The notes under the pieces: generated by a model
Seen by the model: only the letters and a program-made list of their open reading frames with translations
Told to the model about the DNA's origin: nothing
Database searches by the model: none
Source: Gemmobacter sp. 24YEA27
Lineage (GTDB): Bacteria > Pseudomonadota > Alphaproteobacteria > Rhodobacterales > Rhodobacteraceae
NCBI RefSeq assembly: GCF_030052995.1
Contig: NZ_JASJPW010000001.1
Span: 1,174,501 to 1,238,500 of the forward strand
DNA length: 64,000 bases
Direction of reading: 5' to 3'
Shown here: piece after piece, positions 27,246-36,677 of the stretch
Layout of the letters: every line of letters begins with the position of its first letter
Position numbering within the stretch: position 1 is the stretch's first letter
Program-made: the position numbers and the translations under genes

Positions 27246-28358
27246 ATGACAACGGGCTCACGGGCTACGTTCGTCATTTCCTGGGCACAGACGGAAGCAG
27301 ATGGCGATCAACCGGCCTTGCCGGTGCTGATGACGACCGGGGTCTCATGGCGCTGGTCGGGGGATGCGATGCGTGTGGACGCTCCGCGCGACATCCTGCT
27401 TTTGGAAGACGCCCTGGGGATGGCCGAAATCAGACAGCGCGCCTCCCGCATTATCGGGCGGCTCACGGGAATGCCGGCGGTGCCCGGACCGGTCCGGGCG
27501 CTGCGCGCCGCCCTGCACGGGGCCGAGGCTTCAGGCGAGCCCGGTCTTGCGGGGCAGTGCTTCGTCGTTACCGATGGCGTCAGGTGCTGGACGGCCACCG
27601 TGCTGCAAGGTCAGAGCGATCTGTCGCCGGCCGATCCGGCGGGCTGGCTCCTGGCCTTCGCGGGCGCGATGCCGCCGAAGGATCGTGACCTCTGGCTGGT
27701 GCGCAGCCGTGTCTCGCTGGAAACCACCCGCGCAAGGGCGGGCGTGATCTGTTTTACGCGCGGCACGCGTATCCTGACGCCCTCGGGCCAGGTCGCGGTT
27801 GAGACCCTGCGTCCCGGCGATCTGGTGATCACCCGCGACAATGGCGCGCAGGAGGTGATCTGGATCGGGCAGCGCCATATGTCGGGCGCACGGTTGCATG
27901 CCATGCCGCATCTGCGACCGATCCGGATCTGCGATGGCGCCCTCGGAGAGGGGGGCTTTGGCGAAGGCCGGCCTGACGGCGATCTGCTTGTCTCTCCGTC
28001 GCACCGGATCCTGATGCAGGGAAAGGTGGCGCGGGCGCTGTTTAATTGCGACGAGGTACTGGTCAGGGCCGGCGACCTGGTCGATGATCACCGCATCCGC
28101 GCAGATCTCGCGTTGCGCGAGGTGACCTACCACCATATCTTGCTTGGCCGGCATGAGGTCCTCTTTGCCAATGGTCTGGGCGCTGACAGTTTCCATCCCG
28201 GTGAGGCTGAACCGGCGGAGCTCGATCACTGTGACTATCGCAGCCTTTGTGCACGGCTGCCGGGGGTTGCAGAGGATCCGATGAGCTATGGCGGCTTTGC
28301 CCGCCGCGGCCTGACGCCGGCCGAAGCAGCGCTGTTTCTCCATGAGGCGCGCGGCTGA
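27246..28358 (+). CDS. Hint-domain protein (Rhodobacterales type)
   Basis: A 370-residue protein in which a Hedgehog/intein (Hint) domain occupies about residues 165-320. The potential nucleophile Cys169 opens VICFTRGTRILTPSGQVAV, followed by LRPGDLVITRDNG and the SPSHRILMQG histidine motif; the late element is ADSFHPGE. The N-terminal 160 residues are not recognised, and the C-terminus resembles other Rhodobacterales Hint proteins (DYRSLCARLPG). Such proteins are thought to self-process or ligate, but this is unproven here. No signal peptide is evident. It stands alone with a ribosome site far from consensus. Confidence 0.75.
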   Translation: MTTGSRATFVISWAQTEADGDQPALPVLMTTGVSWRWSGDAMRVDAPRDILLLEDALGMAEIRQRASRIIGRLTGMPAVPGPVRALRAALHGAEASGEPGLAGQCFVVTDGVRCWTATVLQGQSDLSPADPAGWLLAFAGAMPPKDRDLWLVRSRVSLETTRARAGVICFTRGTRILTPSGQVAVETLRPGDLVITRDNGAQEVIWIGQRHMSGARLHAMPHLRPIRICDGALGEGGFGEGRPDGDLLVSPSHRILMQGKVARALFNCDEVLVRAGDLVDDHRIRADLALREVTYHHILLGRHEVLFANGLGADSFHPGEAEPAELDHCDYRSLCARLPGVAEDPMSYGGFARRGLTPAEAALFLHEARG

Positions 28359-28392
28359 GAGACGGGATGCTGAAAACGCGGCAGCCGCGCGC

Positions 28393-28420
28393 TTGACTCC
28401 CCCATCACGGGATGTATAAG
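28393..28420 (+). promoter_or_regulatory. Sigma-70-type promoter of rpsD
   Basis: TTGACT and TATAAG are separated by 16 bases, a near-consensus promoter about 165 bases upstream of the rpsD start. Just downstream, CCCGGG-TTAACG-CCCGGG can form a hairpin in the leader, which may be involved in ribosomal-protein feedback or attenuation (inference). Confidence 0.65.
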
Positions 28421-28582
28421 CCCGCCACGCTCCCGGGTTAACGCCCGGGGCTTTTCATTGGTGTTGGTGGCTTTTGCAAGAAAGACCCTGTCGCCCCCGC
28501 CGCAAGGCATCCGCAAGGAAAAGGGGGAAAGGACAACGCCCTTCACAGGCCCGGCTACGGGCGATAACCGAAGGAGATCAGC

Positions 28583-29203
28583 GTGACCAAACGGACCGCT
28601 GCCAAGCATAAAATCGACCGCCGTATGGGCGAGAATATCTGGGGCCGCGCCAAGTCGCCGCTCAACAAGCGTGAATACGGTCCCGGCCAGCACGGCCAGC
28701 GCCGCAAGGGCAAGCTGTCGGACTTCGGGACCCAGCTGCGCGCCAAGCAGAAGCTGAAAGGCTACTATGGCGATCTGACCGAAAAGCAATTCCGCCGCAT
28801 CTATGGTGAAGCCGAGCGCGTCACCGGTGATACCGGTGAGAACCTTGTGGGCCTGCTCGAGCGCCGCCTCGACGCGCTGGTCTACCGCGCAAAATTCGTT
28901 GCGACCATCTTCGCAGCCCGTCAGTTCGTGAACCACGGCCATGTGCTGGTGAACGGCAAGGCAGTGAACATCGCGTCCTACCGCCTGCGTGAAGGCGATG
29001 TGGTCTCGGTGCGTGAAAAATCGCGCCAGCTCGCGATCATTGCCGAAGCTATCGCTCTGAGCGAGCGTGACGTTCCGGACTATGTCGAAGTCGACAATCA
29101 GAAGCTGACCGCGAAACTGGTCCGCACCCCCGGCCTGTCGGACGTGCCCTATCCGGTCGTCATGGAGCCGAACCTGGTCGTCGAATATTACGCGAAAAAC
29201 TGA
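28583..29203 (+). CDS. rpsD: 30S ribosomal protein S4
   Basis: Primary 16S rRNA-binding protein that nucleates 30S assembly, 206 residues. The N-terminus [20 protein letters not shown] and the S4 domain [20 protein letters not shown] with [20 protein letters not shown] are diagnostic. It is a single-gene unit, with its own near-consensus promoter upstream and an intrinsic terminator 25 bases after the stop, as is common for rpsD in alphaproteobacteria, separate from the alpha operon. Confidence 0.97.
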   Translation: MTKRTAAKHKIDRRMGENIWGRAKSPLNKREYGPGQHGQRRKGKLSDFGTQLRAKQKLKGYYGDLTEKQFRRIYGEAERVTGDTGENLVGLLERRLDALVYRAKFVATIFAARQFVNHGHVLVNGKAVNIASYRLREGDVVSVREKSRQLAIIAEAIALSERDVPDYVEVDNQKLTAKLVRTPGLSDVPYPVVMEPNLVVEYYAKN

Positions 29204-29227
29204 TCCCACCAGGATCGAAGATTTCGG

Positions 29228-29259
29228 AAAGGCCGCGCTTTTGTGCGGCCTTTCTTTTT
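29228..29259 (+). terminator. Rho-independent terminator of rpsD
   Basis: AAAGGCCGCGC and GTGCGGCCTTT form an 11-bp stem closed by a four-T loop and followed by CTTTTT. It lies directly behind rpsD. Confidence 0.9.
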
Positions 29260-29419
29260 GCCCGGTCTCCGGTCTTTGCCCGGATGCGCAAGCCGCCGGG
29301 TCGGCAGGCGGGGCAGCACCCCCGGGCGCTTGCGACAGTTCGCTCAGCCGGTTTCTTTGTGCTTCTCTTTACGCAAAGCCCCGCTAAGAACCCCGGATGC
29401 AAACAGGAGTTTCCGCCCA

Positions 29420-29950
29420 ATGACCGCCCCGAATCCCATCGAGAAGGCTTTCGAGAAGACGCTTTTCGGCAGCCGGTGGCTGATGGCGCCGATGTATCTG
29501 GGCCTGGTGGTCAGCCTGATCATGCTGGTCTTCATCTTCGGCCGCGACATTGTCTATTATTTCCCCAAACTGATGACGATGAACTCAGAAGACGTCATCC
29601 TCGTCGCGCTGACCCTGATCGACCTCACCCTCGCCGCCAATCTGGTGCTGATCGTGATGTTCTCCGGCTATGAGAATTTCGTCTCGCGCCTTGATGTCGA
29701 CAGTGAGGACCGGCCCGGCTGGATGGGAAAGGTCGATTTCGGCGGGCTCAAGATGAAGCTGATCGCCTCGATCGTCGCGATCTCGGGCATCTCGCTGCTC
29801 AAGCGCTTTATGGAAATCGGCGATGCCAAGCCGCTCAACCCGACCGATCTCTACTGGATGGTCGTCATCCATGTGACTTTCGTGATCTCGGGTGTGCTCA
29901 TGGCGCTGATGGACTGGTTCCAGGCCAAATCCTATTCCAGCCGGAAATAA
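29420..29950 (+). CDS. YqhA/UPF0114-family membrane protein (TIGR00645)
   Basis: A 176-residue inner-membrane protein with four hydrophobic helices: [60 protein letters not shown], and [19 protein letters not shown]. The family signature [13 protein letters not shown] and [12 protein letters not shown] are present. Function is unknown. The start [11 protein letters not shown] has AGGAG nine bases upstream; the open frame extends 59 codons further left without conservation. Independent of rpsD because of the terminator between them. Confidence 0.88.
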   Translation: MTAPNPIEKAFEKTLFGSRWLMAPMYLGLVVSLIMLVFIFGRDIVYYFPKLMTMNSEDVILVALTLIDLTLAANLVLIVMFSGYENFVSRLDVDSEDRPGWMGKVDFGGLKMKLIASIVAISGISLLKRFMEIGDAKPLNPTDLYWMVVIHVTFVISGVLMALMDWFQAKSYSSRK

Positions 29951-30014
29951 GCATCTCGCCTCTGGCTTTGCGTCCGGCCTGAGGCTAGAACCCGGACGAC
30001 AGCAGGAGGGACAG

Positions 30015-31100
30015 ATGTCCGAAGCGATCATTCCGCAACCGGGAATCCTCGATATCGCCCTTTACGAGGGCGGTAAGGCTTCGGTTGCGGGTGTGGCAAA
30101 TGCCGTGAAGCTCTCGTCGAACGAGAACCCCTTCGGCGCGCCCGACCGGGCCAAAGACGCATTCCAGCGGGCGGTGCATACGCTGAACCGCTATCCCTCG
30201 ACCGATCATGCGGCGCTGCGGACCGCGATTGCCGAAGTCCATGGCCTTGATGCCGCCCGGGTGATCTGCGGCGCGGGGTCGGATGAGATCATCAATCTGC
30301 TGGTTCAGGCCTATGCCGGCCCGCGCGATGAGGTGATCTTTACCGAACATGGTTTCCTCATGTATCGCATCTGCGCGCTTGCGGCCGGGGCGACCCCGGT
30401 CGAAGTGCCGGAACGCGAGCGTATGACCGATGTGGATGCGATCCTGCGGGAATGCGGGCCGCGCACCAGGCTGGTTTTTATCGCGAATCCAAACAATCCG
30501 ACCGGCACGATGATCGCGCCCGCCGAGGTCGCACGGCTGGCAGCCGGCCTTCCGGCAAGGGCGATCCTGGTGCTTGACGGCGCCTATGCCGAATATGTCG
30601 AGGAATTTGACGGCGGCCGCGCGCTGATCGAAGCGCGCTCGAATGTGGTGATGACCCGTACCTTCTCGAAGATCTACGGCCTTGGTGGCCTGCGGGTTGG
30701 CTGGGGCTATGGGCCGAAACATATCATCGATGTGCTCAACCGCATCCGTCAGCCTTTCAACCTCTCGACCGCGCAGCTTGAGGCCGCTGAGGCCGCTGTC
30801 CGCGATCAGGACTGGGTGGCAAAGTCGCGCAGCGAAAACACCCGGATGCGGGCCTGGCTTGCCGGTGCCCTGGCCGAGGCGGGGGTTCCATCCGATGTTT
30901 CCGCCGCGAATTTCATCCTTGCGCGATTCGCCAGCGCCGATGAGGCCGAGGCCTGTGACGCCTGGCTGCAAAAGGAAGGCCTGATCGTGCGTCGGGTCTC
31001 GGGCTATAAGCTGCCCAATTGCCTGCGCATCACCGTGGGCGATGAGGCCAGCTGCCGCCGGGTGGCCCATGCGGTGAACCAGTTCAAGGCGCAGAAATGA
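30015..31100 (+). CDS. hisC: Histidinol-phosphate aminotransferase
   Basis: PLP aminotransferase of histidine synthesis, 361 residues. Seen are [12 protein letters not shown], the phosphate region [11 protein letters not shown], the PNNPTGT asparagine, DGAYAEYV, and the Schiff-base Lys in [17 protein letters not shown]. In this group HisC-type enzymes next to tyrA often also transaminate aromatic acids. The stop overlaps the next gene by four bases (ATGA), and the ribosome site AGGAGGG is strong. The pair hisC-tyrA therefore probably serves tyrosine/phenylalanine as well as histidine. Confidence 0.92.
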   Translation: MSEAIIPQPGILDIALYEGGKASVAGVANAVKLSSNENPFGAPDRAKDAFQRAVHTLNRYPSTDHAALRTAIAEVHGLDAARVICGAGSDEIINLLVQAYAGPRDEVIFTEHGFLMYRICALAAGATPVEVPERERMTDVDAILRECGPRTRLVFIANPNNPTGTMIAPAEVARLAAGLPARAILVLDGAYAEYVEEFDGGRALIEARSNVVMTRTFSKIYGLGGLRVGWGYGPKHIIDVLNRIRQPFNLSTAQLEAAEAAVRDQDWVAKSRSENTRMRAWLAGALAEAGVPSDVSAANFILARFASADEAEACDAWLQKEGLIVRRVSGYKLPNCLRITVGDEASCRRVAHAVNQFKAQK

Positions 31101-32122
31101 GCGCAGCCGCGCCGGTCGGGTCTTCGCGCGCGGCTTTTCCGCGCATCGCATTGATCGGGCTGGGGCTGATCGCCTCTTCCATGGCACATGCGCTGCGGGC
31201 CAAAGGGCTTTGCGACGAGATCATCGGCTATGCCCGTTCCGCCGAAACCCGCGCCATCGCGCTGGAGCTGTTTTGCGACCGGGTGACGGACAGCGCGGCC
31301 GAGGCTGTCGCAGGCGCCGATCTGGTGGTGCTTGCGGTCCCGGTTGGTGTCATGGGCGTGATCGCGGCCGAGATCGCGCCGCATCTGAAGCCGGGCGCGG
31401 TGGTTACCGATGTCGGCTCGGTCAAAGAGGCGGTGATCGAGGCGGTTCAGCCGCATATCCCTGCGGGCGTGCATTTCATCCCAGGCCATCCGCTGGCGGG
31501 AACCGAATATTCCGGGCCGCGATCCGGTTTCGCGACGCTTTTTGAAAACCGCTGGTGGTTGCTCACGCCGCTGGAAGGCCAGGCGCCCGGCCCGCTGGCA
31601 CGGCTGCGCGCGCTGCTTGAGGCCATCGGCGCCAATGTCGATGAGATGGAGCCGAAGCGCCATGATCTGGTTCTGGCCGTCGTCTCTCATACGCCGCATC
31701 TGATCGCCTTTACCATGGTGGGCGTGGCGGACCATCTCAGCCGTGTCACCCAGGAAGAGGTGATCAAATATTCCGCCTCCGGTTTCCGCGACTTTACCCG
31801 GATCGCGGCCTCGGACCCGACCATGTGGCGCGATGTCTTCCTGACCAATAAGGAAGCGGTGCTCGATATCCTCGGGCGCTTCACCGAAGAGCTGTTCATG
31901 CTTCAACGCCAGATCCGCATGGGCGAGGGTGAGCAGCTTCATGCCTATTTCTCCCGCACCCGTGAAATCCGGCGTGGCATCATCGAGGCAGGTCAGGATA
32001 CTTCGGCACCGGATTTCGGACGGGCCGCGCGCCATAAGGGCGATGAGACCGGTTCGGCGGATGCCAGTCTGACAGAGGCTGGCCCGGTGGAGAGTGACGC
32101 GCCGGACAGGGCCGTAACCTGA
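31097..32122 (+). CDS. tyrA: Prephenate/arogenate dehydrogenase
   Basis: Oxidative decarboxylation step of tyrosine synthesis, 341 residues. The nucleotide-binding loop is [20 protein letters not shown]. The catalytic His region [15 protein letters not shown] and the later [10 protein letters not shown] and [16 protein letters not shown] motifs are intact. No ACT or chorismate mutase domain is fused; the C-terminal ~40 residues are polar and variable. It starts inside the hisC stop (ATGA), so it depends on hisC translation. Specificity between prephenate and arogenate is not readable. Confidence 0.9.
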   Translation: MSAAAPVGSSRAAFPRIALIGLGLIASSMAHALRAKGLCDEIIGYARSAETRAIALELFCDRVTDSAAEAVAGADLVVLAVPVGVMGVIAAEIAPHLKPGAVVTDVGSVKEAVIEAVQPHIPAGVHFIPGHPLAGTEYSGPRSGFATLFENRWWLLTPLEGQAPGPLARLRALLEAIGANVDEMEPKRHDLVLAVVSHTPHLIAFTMVGVADHLSRVTQEEVIKYSASGFRDFTRIAASDPTMWRDVFLTNKEAVLDILGRFTEELFMLQRQIRMGEGEQLHAYFSRTREIRRGIIEAGQDTSAPDFGRAARHKGDETGSADASLTEAGPVESDAPDRAVT

Positions 32123-32171
32123 GCGCCATCCTGCGGGGGCGCGGACGGTTCCGTTCGGAGGGGAGATTGCG

Positions 32172-33449
32172 ATGAAGCCCAGGTTCGCGGCCCTTTTGCT
32201 GCTTTTCCCGCTGGCGATGACACCGGCCTTCGCCGAGCCGATGAAGCGCTCGCCGCGCCCGCTGGCCAATCCTGTGCTTGCCGTCTCCACAGCTGCGGCG
32301 GGCCCCGCGAATCTATCCCCCCCTGTCCCCGCGCTGATTGGTCCGGGCCTGCCCGCGCCCGCCGTGGCCACGGCAAAACCGTCGATCCCGGCGCCGCCGG
32401 CCAATCCCCGGCTGGATGTGATCCGGCTCAGCTCCTCCAATAAGGTTTCCAGTTCGGTCGCTGAGCCGCTCATGGGGCCGGTCGCTGGGCCGGTCGCTGG
32501 GCCGGTTCTGGCCGAGGCCGCGTCGCATCTGCCCTTGATCGGAGAGATGTTGCCGGCGTCGATGCCGCTGCCGCAACCGACTGCAAGTCCAGGCCCGGCG
32601 AGCGTCGCCCCCGTGGCAAAAGCAGCGCCGTCACCGGCCCCCGGGACGACTGCGGTGGTCGCAACTGCGGCGGCTCCGCCCCCCGGCCCCCGCCCCAAAG
32701 CCCGCCCGAAGGCGGTGGAGAAGCTGGCACAGACGCAATCCGCCCCTGCCCCTGAAACTGCTGCCGCCCCTCCGGTGGCAGAGGCGAGTGCAGCAGGGCT
32801 TGCGACCTCGCTGCGGCCAAAGCAGCGCCCGGCCAAAATCATCGGCCTGGCCTCGGCGGCAATCCCCGTATCGGCCACCGTGCCAAAGGTGGTGCCGGAA
32901 AAAGACACCAGCAGGGGCAAGAAGAAATCGAAAGAGCCGGCCTCCGTCAAAGGCTCGGTCTGTGGCGTCGCCGCAATCAAGGGCGAGAAAATCGCACCGA
33001 TCACCTCGAAAGTTCAGGGCTGCGGCCTGCCGGACGGGGTGCGGGTCACTTCGGTTTCAGGCGTCCGGCTGTCGATGGCGGTGACCATCGACTGCGGCAC
33101 CGCCAGGGCGCTGAACACCTGGGTCGAGCGTGTCGCACAACCGGCCTATGGCAATCAGATCGCCGAATTGCAGATTGCCGGTCACTATGTATGCCGCCCC
33201 CGGAACAACAAAAAGGGCGCCAAGGTCTCTGAACATGGGCGCGGCAAGGCGGTTGATATCTCGGGCATCCGGCTTGCTTCAGGCAAAGTGCTGCGGGTGC
33301 TGGGCGGGTTTGACCAGACCATGCGCAAGGCCCATAAGGGCGCCTGCGGCATCTTTGGCACCACGCTTGGCCCGGGCTCGGACGGCTATCACGAAGACCA
33401 TATGCATTTCGATACCGCCAGCCATCGCAACGGCGCCTATTGCCGCTGA
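32172..33449 (+). CDS. Extensin-like secreted protein
   Basis: A 425-residue exported protein. A signal peptide (MKPRFAALLLLFPLAMTPAF) is followed by ~230 residues rich in Ala and Pro, including a 12-base tandem repeat near 32474-32507 that encodes GPVAGPVAGPV. The C-terminal ~180 residues are an extensin-like domain: VCGVAAIKGEKIAPI, SEHGRGKAVDISGI, GGFDQTMRKAHKGACGIFGT, and YHEDHMHFDTA, where the HGxGxAxD and HxDHxH motifs resemble peptidases acting on peptidoglycan. Six cysteines could form disulphides. A cell-wall role is inferred. Confidence 0.82.
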   Translation: MKPRFAALLLLFPLAMTPAFAEPMKRSPRPLANPVLAVSTAAAGPANLSPPVPALIGPGLPAPAVATAKPSIPAPPANPRLDVIRLSSSNKVSSSVAEPLMGPVAGPVAGPVLAEAASHLPLIGEMLPASMPLPQPTASPGPASVAPVAKAAPSPAPGTTAVVATAAAPPPGPRPKARPKAVEKLAQTQSAPAPETAAAPPVAEASAAGLATSLRPKQRPAKIIGLASAAIPVSATVPKVVPEKDTSRGKKKSKEPASVKGSVCGVAAIKGEKIAPITSKVQGCGLPDGVRVTSVSGVRLSMAVTIDCGTARALNTWVERVAQPAYGNQIAELQIAGHYVCRPRNNKKGAKVSEHGRGKAVDISGIRLASGKVLRVLGGFDQTMRKAHKGACGIFGTTLGPGSDGYHEDHMHFDTASHRNGAYCR

Positions 33450-33496
33450 GGCGCCCGCAATTTTCAGGCGCCCCAAGTCTCAGGCGGGACCGGGTC

Positions 33497-34528
33497 TCAG
33501 CCCTGCGGTGCAGGCAGGGCCCCAAGTTTCGGCGCCGGACCCAGCGGCAGAGGCCCGAAATTCATCAGCCCGTCTTTCAGCACCAGATCCATCCTGACCT
33601 CCTGGGTGTCCGCATTCTGCTGGGCCATGCCCCGCAACATGCTGGACAGGTAACCGGCCATATTCGGCGCGATCACGCCTGCCGCAACCAGCAAGCGCGG
33701 CAGCTGCTCCCATCCCCGGACCGTCAGCGTGACGGTCCCGGCCGCAAAACCCTCGCTGTCGGGCGCGATATTGCCAGAGGTCACCAGTTCCATCTCGCCC
33801 CAGGTCAGCGAGATATCGGTGATCCCGACCGACACCACCTGCGGATTTGTCGCGCCGGCATGACGGTCAAGCGGTGCGGTCAGAGTGACAATGGTGTTAA
33901 AGTGGAACCGGTCGATCTGGGCGGGAAGCGCGGTTTCGGGCGCCTGGGGCAGCTCGACCGCCGCCAGCGTGGCAAGGAATGCCGGATCCGGCCGGATCTC
34001 CGTCAGGGTCGCCCCGAGATGATAGCTGTTCGGCGCGTCTGCCGCCTCGATCCGCAGGCTCGAAGGGCCAAAGCCCAGCGACAGGCCCGAGGCCTGGGTC
34101 ACGCGCAGCGTCTCGGCCGAAAAGGCCGCCAGCGCCAGCGGCAGATCCAGCGCGGGCGCCGCGCGCAGGCTGGCATGAAGTTTGCTGCCGTCGAGCTGAA
34201 ACACCTGATCTCCCAGGGTGATCACCTGGCTGTCGGGCAGCCAGAAAACCAGATGCCAGGGCTTCCAGGTCATCGCATAGGCATAGGCGGCGCCACCCTG
34301 ATAGCGGACCCTTCCCGAAGGATCGCTGTAAGCGATGCTCTCGGTGGAAAGGTCAAAGCGGCTCGGGAACCCGGTCAGGCCAAAGCCCGGCAGATCCAGC
34401 ATCGCCCCCGAAGCGCGCTGATCCGCGATCAGCTGTTCGGTCTGGCTGAGGATCACATAGCGCCCGGCAAACCACCAGCCGCACCAGAGTGTAAGGAATA
34501 CCGCACCAATTCCGATCAGCCAGCGCAT
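33497..34528 (-). CDS. DUF2125-family protein
   Basis: A 343-residue envelope protein with one N-terminal membrane anchor (MRWLIGIGAVFLTLWCGWWF) and a large periplasmic part rich in beta-strand patterns. GFPSRFDLSTESIAYSDPSG and YAYAMTWKPWHLVFWLPDSQ are typical of DUF2125 in Rhodobacterales. Function unknown. The start MRWLIG was selected; the frame is open 30 codons upstream into the chaC promoter region without conserved sequence. Convergent with the extensin-like gene. Confidence 0.8.
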   Translation of the reverse strand: MRWLIGIGAVFLTLWCGWWFAGRYVILSQTEQLIADQRASGAMLDLPGFGLTGFPSRFDLSTESIAYSDPSGRVRYQGGAAYAYAMTWKPWHLVFWLPDSQVITLGDQVFQLDGSKLHASLRAAPALDLPLALAAFSAETLRVTQASGLSLGFGPSSLRIEAADAPNSYHLGATLTEIRPDPAFLATLAAVELPQAPETALPAQIDRFHFNTIVTLTAPLDRHAGATNPQVVSVGITDISLTWGEMELVTSGNIAPDSEGFAAGTVTLTVRGWEQLPRLLVAAGVIAPNMAGYLSSMLRGMAQQNADTQEVRMDLVLKDGLMNFGPLPLGPAPKLGALPAPQG

Positions 34529-34592
34529 TGCTTGCCCCTTTTCCTGACAGCCCGTTTCAGTGTTTACAGGCTGAGACACAGGAGAGCCAGCC

Positions 34593-35150
34593 TTGCCCGA
34601 AGCCGATCCCGCCCTCACTGCCGGCCCGCTCTGGATCTTTGGCTATGGCTCGCTGATCTGGAATCCGGAATTCCCGGTGGCAGAACGCCGCCTCGCGCGT
34701 GCCCGGGGCTGGCGCCGCAGTTTCTGCATGTGGTCGATCCATCACCGCGGCAGCGAGGCAAATCCGGGCCTCGTGCTGGCCCTGGATGCGGATGCGGCGG
34801 GCCATTGCGACGGCCTCGCTTTTCGCGTCGAGCCGGGCGAGGAAGCCACGACGCTTGCCGCTTTGCGCGAACGCGAGCTGGTCTCTTCCGCCTATATCGA
34901 GGTCTCGGTGCAGCTCGAGACTGCGGCGGGCGGGATCGGGGCGCTGACCTATGTCGTCGACCGCCACCACGCGCAGTATACCGGAGCCCTCGGGCTGGAA
35001 GAGCAGGCCGGGATCATCGCCCAGGCCCATGGCGGGCGCGGTCCGAACCGCGATTATCTGTGGTCCACAACGCAGCACCTGGCCGAATTGGGTATTGCAG
35101 ATCCTGAACTTGACTGGCTGTCGGAAAGGGTGCGCCGGATCGCGGGCTGA
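34593..35150 (+). CDS. ChaC-like gamma-glutamylcyclotransferase
   Basis: Expected to degrade glutathione to 5-oxoproline and Cys-Gly in the cytoplasm. The 185-residue frame has the substrate-binding WIFGYGSLIWNPEF, ARARGWRRSFCMWSIHHRG, and the catalytic Glu in LRERELVSSAYIEV. The C-terminus GGRGPNRDYLWSTTQHLAEL matches the family. The start is TTG, supported by GGAGAGCC upstream; no ATG exists in a suitable place. It is divergent from the DUF2125 gene and is followed by a long hairpin element. Confidence 0.88.
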   Translation: MPEADPALTAGPLWIFGYGSLIWNPEFPVAERRLARARGWRRSFCMWSIHHRGSEANPGLVLALDADAAGHCDGLAFRVEPGEEATTLAALRERELVSSAYIEVSVQLETAAGGIGALTYVVDRHHAQYTGALGLEEQAGIIAQAHGGRGPNRDYLWSTTQHLAELGIADPELDWLSERVRRIAG

Positions 35151-35197
35151 AGGCCGGGCAGGGGACTCTGCCCCCGTCTCCTGGCGGAGACCCCCGG

Positions 35198-35259
35198 GAT
35201 ATTTAGAGACAGAAAATGACGCAGGTGCTGCGAGGCATTATTTTCTGTCCTTAAATATC
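35198..35259. repeat. Long imperfect inverted repeat after chaC
   Basis: GATATTTAGAGACAGAAAAT and its near-complement ATTTTCTGTCCTTAAATATC bracket a loop of about 18 bases; only one or two positions mismatch. GC-rich flanks (CTGGCGGAG on the left, CCGCCGGAG on the right) extend the dyad. This looks like one of the dispersed intergenic palindromes of Rhodobacteraceae and may terminate or stabilise the chaC transcript. Confidence 0.7.
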
Positions 35260-35372
35260 CCCGCCGGAGGCTCCGGCGCTTACATCTGCTGGCTGACATC
35301 AGGATTTCATTTGGCAGCGCGGCGCAACCTGCTAAGGTTGACAAAAGCAGTCAACCTGGCAGGCAGTTCTTC

Positions 35373-36674
35373 ATGCAAAGACCCGAGGCAACGCCGGGTT
35401 CCCGGTCGCGCGAGGCGGTCGGCACGACCTTCAGCCAGCCGATCCGCGCCATTGTGACCATGTTGATCGTCTGCGCCCTGGTGGCAGTGGGCGTCTGGTT
35501 CATGCATAAACGTCTTGAAGACATCATGCTGATCAATCCCTGGCTTAACGGGATGATTGCTTTCGTCTTCATCCTGGGGGTGATCACCTGTTTCTGGCAG
35601 GTCTGGATCCTTGCGCAATCGGTCAGCTGGATCGAGAATTTTGTCCGCGAGACGCCTGGGGTTGATGAGACCCAGGCGCCGTTGCTGCTGGCGCCGCTGG
35701 CCTCGCTTCTGAAATCACGGACCGGGCGGGGGCTCGCCATTTCGTCCAGCTCGGGCCGGTCGATCCTTGATTCTGTTGCGCAAAGGGTGGACGAGGCGCG
35801 TGATATCACCAGATATCTGATCAACCTTCTGGTCTTCCTTGGGCTTCTTGGCACCTTCTGGGGGCTGGCCACCACGGTGCCTTCGGTGGTCGAGACCATT
35901 CGCAGCCTTTCGCCCAAAGAAGGCGAAAGCGGCATCGCGATCTTCGGCAAACTGATGCAGGGGCTTGAGGGCCAGCTGGGCGGCATGGGGACCGCGTTTT
36001 CCTCGTCACTGCTGGGTCTTGGCGGCTCGCTTGTGCTGGGCCTGCTCGAACTCTTCGCCGGCCATGGCCAGAACCGGTTTTACCGAGAGCTGGAAGAATG
36101 GCTGTCCTCGATCACGCGGATCGGCCTTGCGGAAGGCGATGCGGGTGGTGGCGATCAGTCGGCGGCAGTGATGGTGCTCGACCAGCTGGCCACGCAGATG
36201 GAGGGAATGCAGGCGCATTACCTCCAGGCCGATCAGGCGCGGGCGGGGCTGCAGCAGCGGCTGGAGGGATTGTCTTTGGCCGTGGCGCAGCTTGCGGCGG
36301 CGCAACAGGCGGCGGCGCAGCAAGCGGAAGATCAGGCTGCGAAACGGGCCGCCGAACGGGCCGCCGAGCGCGCAGCCGATCGGGCCCGGCATGTCCCGGA
36401 TGAAGAGACGCTGACCCTCCTGCGCCGGATGGCGGAGGGGCAGGAGCGGCTTCTCGCGGCGCTGTCAAAGACCGGCCCCTCCGGCGAGGATCCCGAAAGC
36501 CGGATGCGGCTGCGCTCGATCGATGTGCAGATGCTGCGGGTGCTCGAGGAAGTCAGCGCCGGCCGGCAGGAGACCCTTGCCGATCTGCGCCATGATCTCG
36601 CACAGCTGACGCTGGCGGTACGGCAGCTTGCCCGTCAGCCTCAGCCTCAGCCTCAGCCCCCGGCGCGGGGCTGA
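35373..36674 (+). CDS. MotA/TolQ/ExbB-like ion-channel protein of an orphan stator pair
   Basis: A 433-residue membrane protein. Four membrane helices are predicted at about 25-43, 58-80, 139-160 and 193-219, the layout of MotA/TolQ channels; LINLLVFLGLLGTFWGLATT and FSSSLLGLGGSLVLGLLEL correspond to the pore helices. The C-terminal ~180 residues are cytoplasmic, with an Ala/Gln-rich coiled coil (about 285-345) and a short CCTCAG repeat encoding QPQPQPQP. The OmpA/MotB-like partner begins four bases later. No flagellar or Tol genes are nearby. Function of this pair is not established. Confidence 0.8.
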   Translation: MQRPEATPGSRSREAVGTTFSQPIRAIVTMLIVCALVAVGVWFMHKRLEDIMLINPWLNGMIAFVFILGVITCFWQVWILAQSVSWIENFVRETPGVDETQAPLLLAPLASLLKSRTGRGLAISSSSGRSILDSVAQRVDEARDITRYLINLLVFLGLLGTFWGLATTVPSVVETIRSLSPKEGESGIAIFGKLMQGLEGQLGGMGTAFSSSLLGLGGSLVLGLLELFAGHGQNRFYRELEEWLSSITRIGLAEGDAGGGDQSAAVMVLDQLATQMEGMQAHYLQADQARAGLQQRLEGLSLAVAQLAAAQQAAAQQAEDQAAKRAAERAAERAADRARHVPDEETLTLLRRMAEGQERLLAALSKTGPSGEDPESRMRLRSIDVQMLRVLEEVSAGRQETLADLRHDLAQLTLAVRQLARQPQPQPQPPARG

Positions 36675-36677
36675 GCC

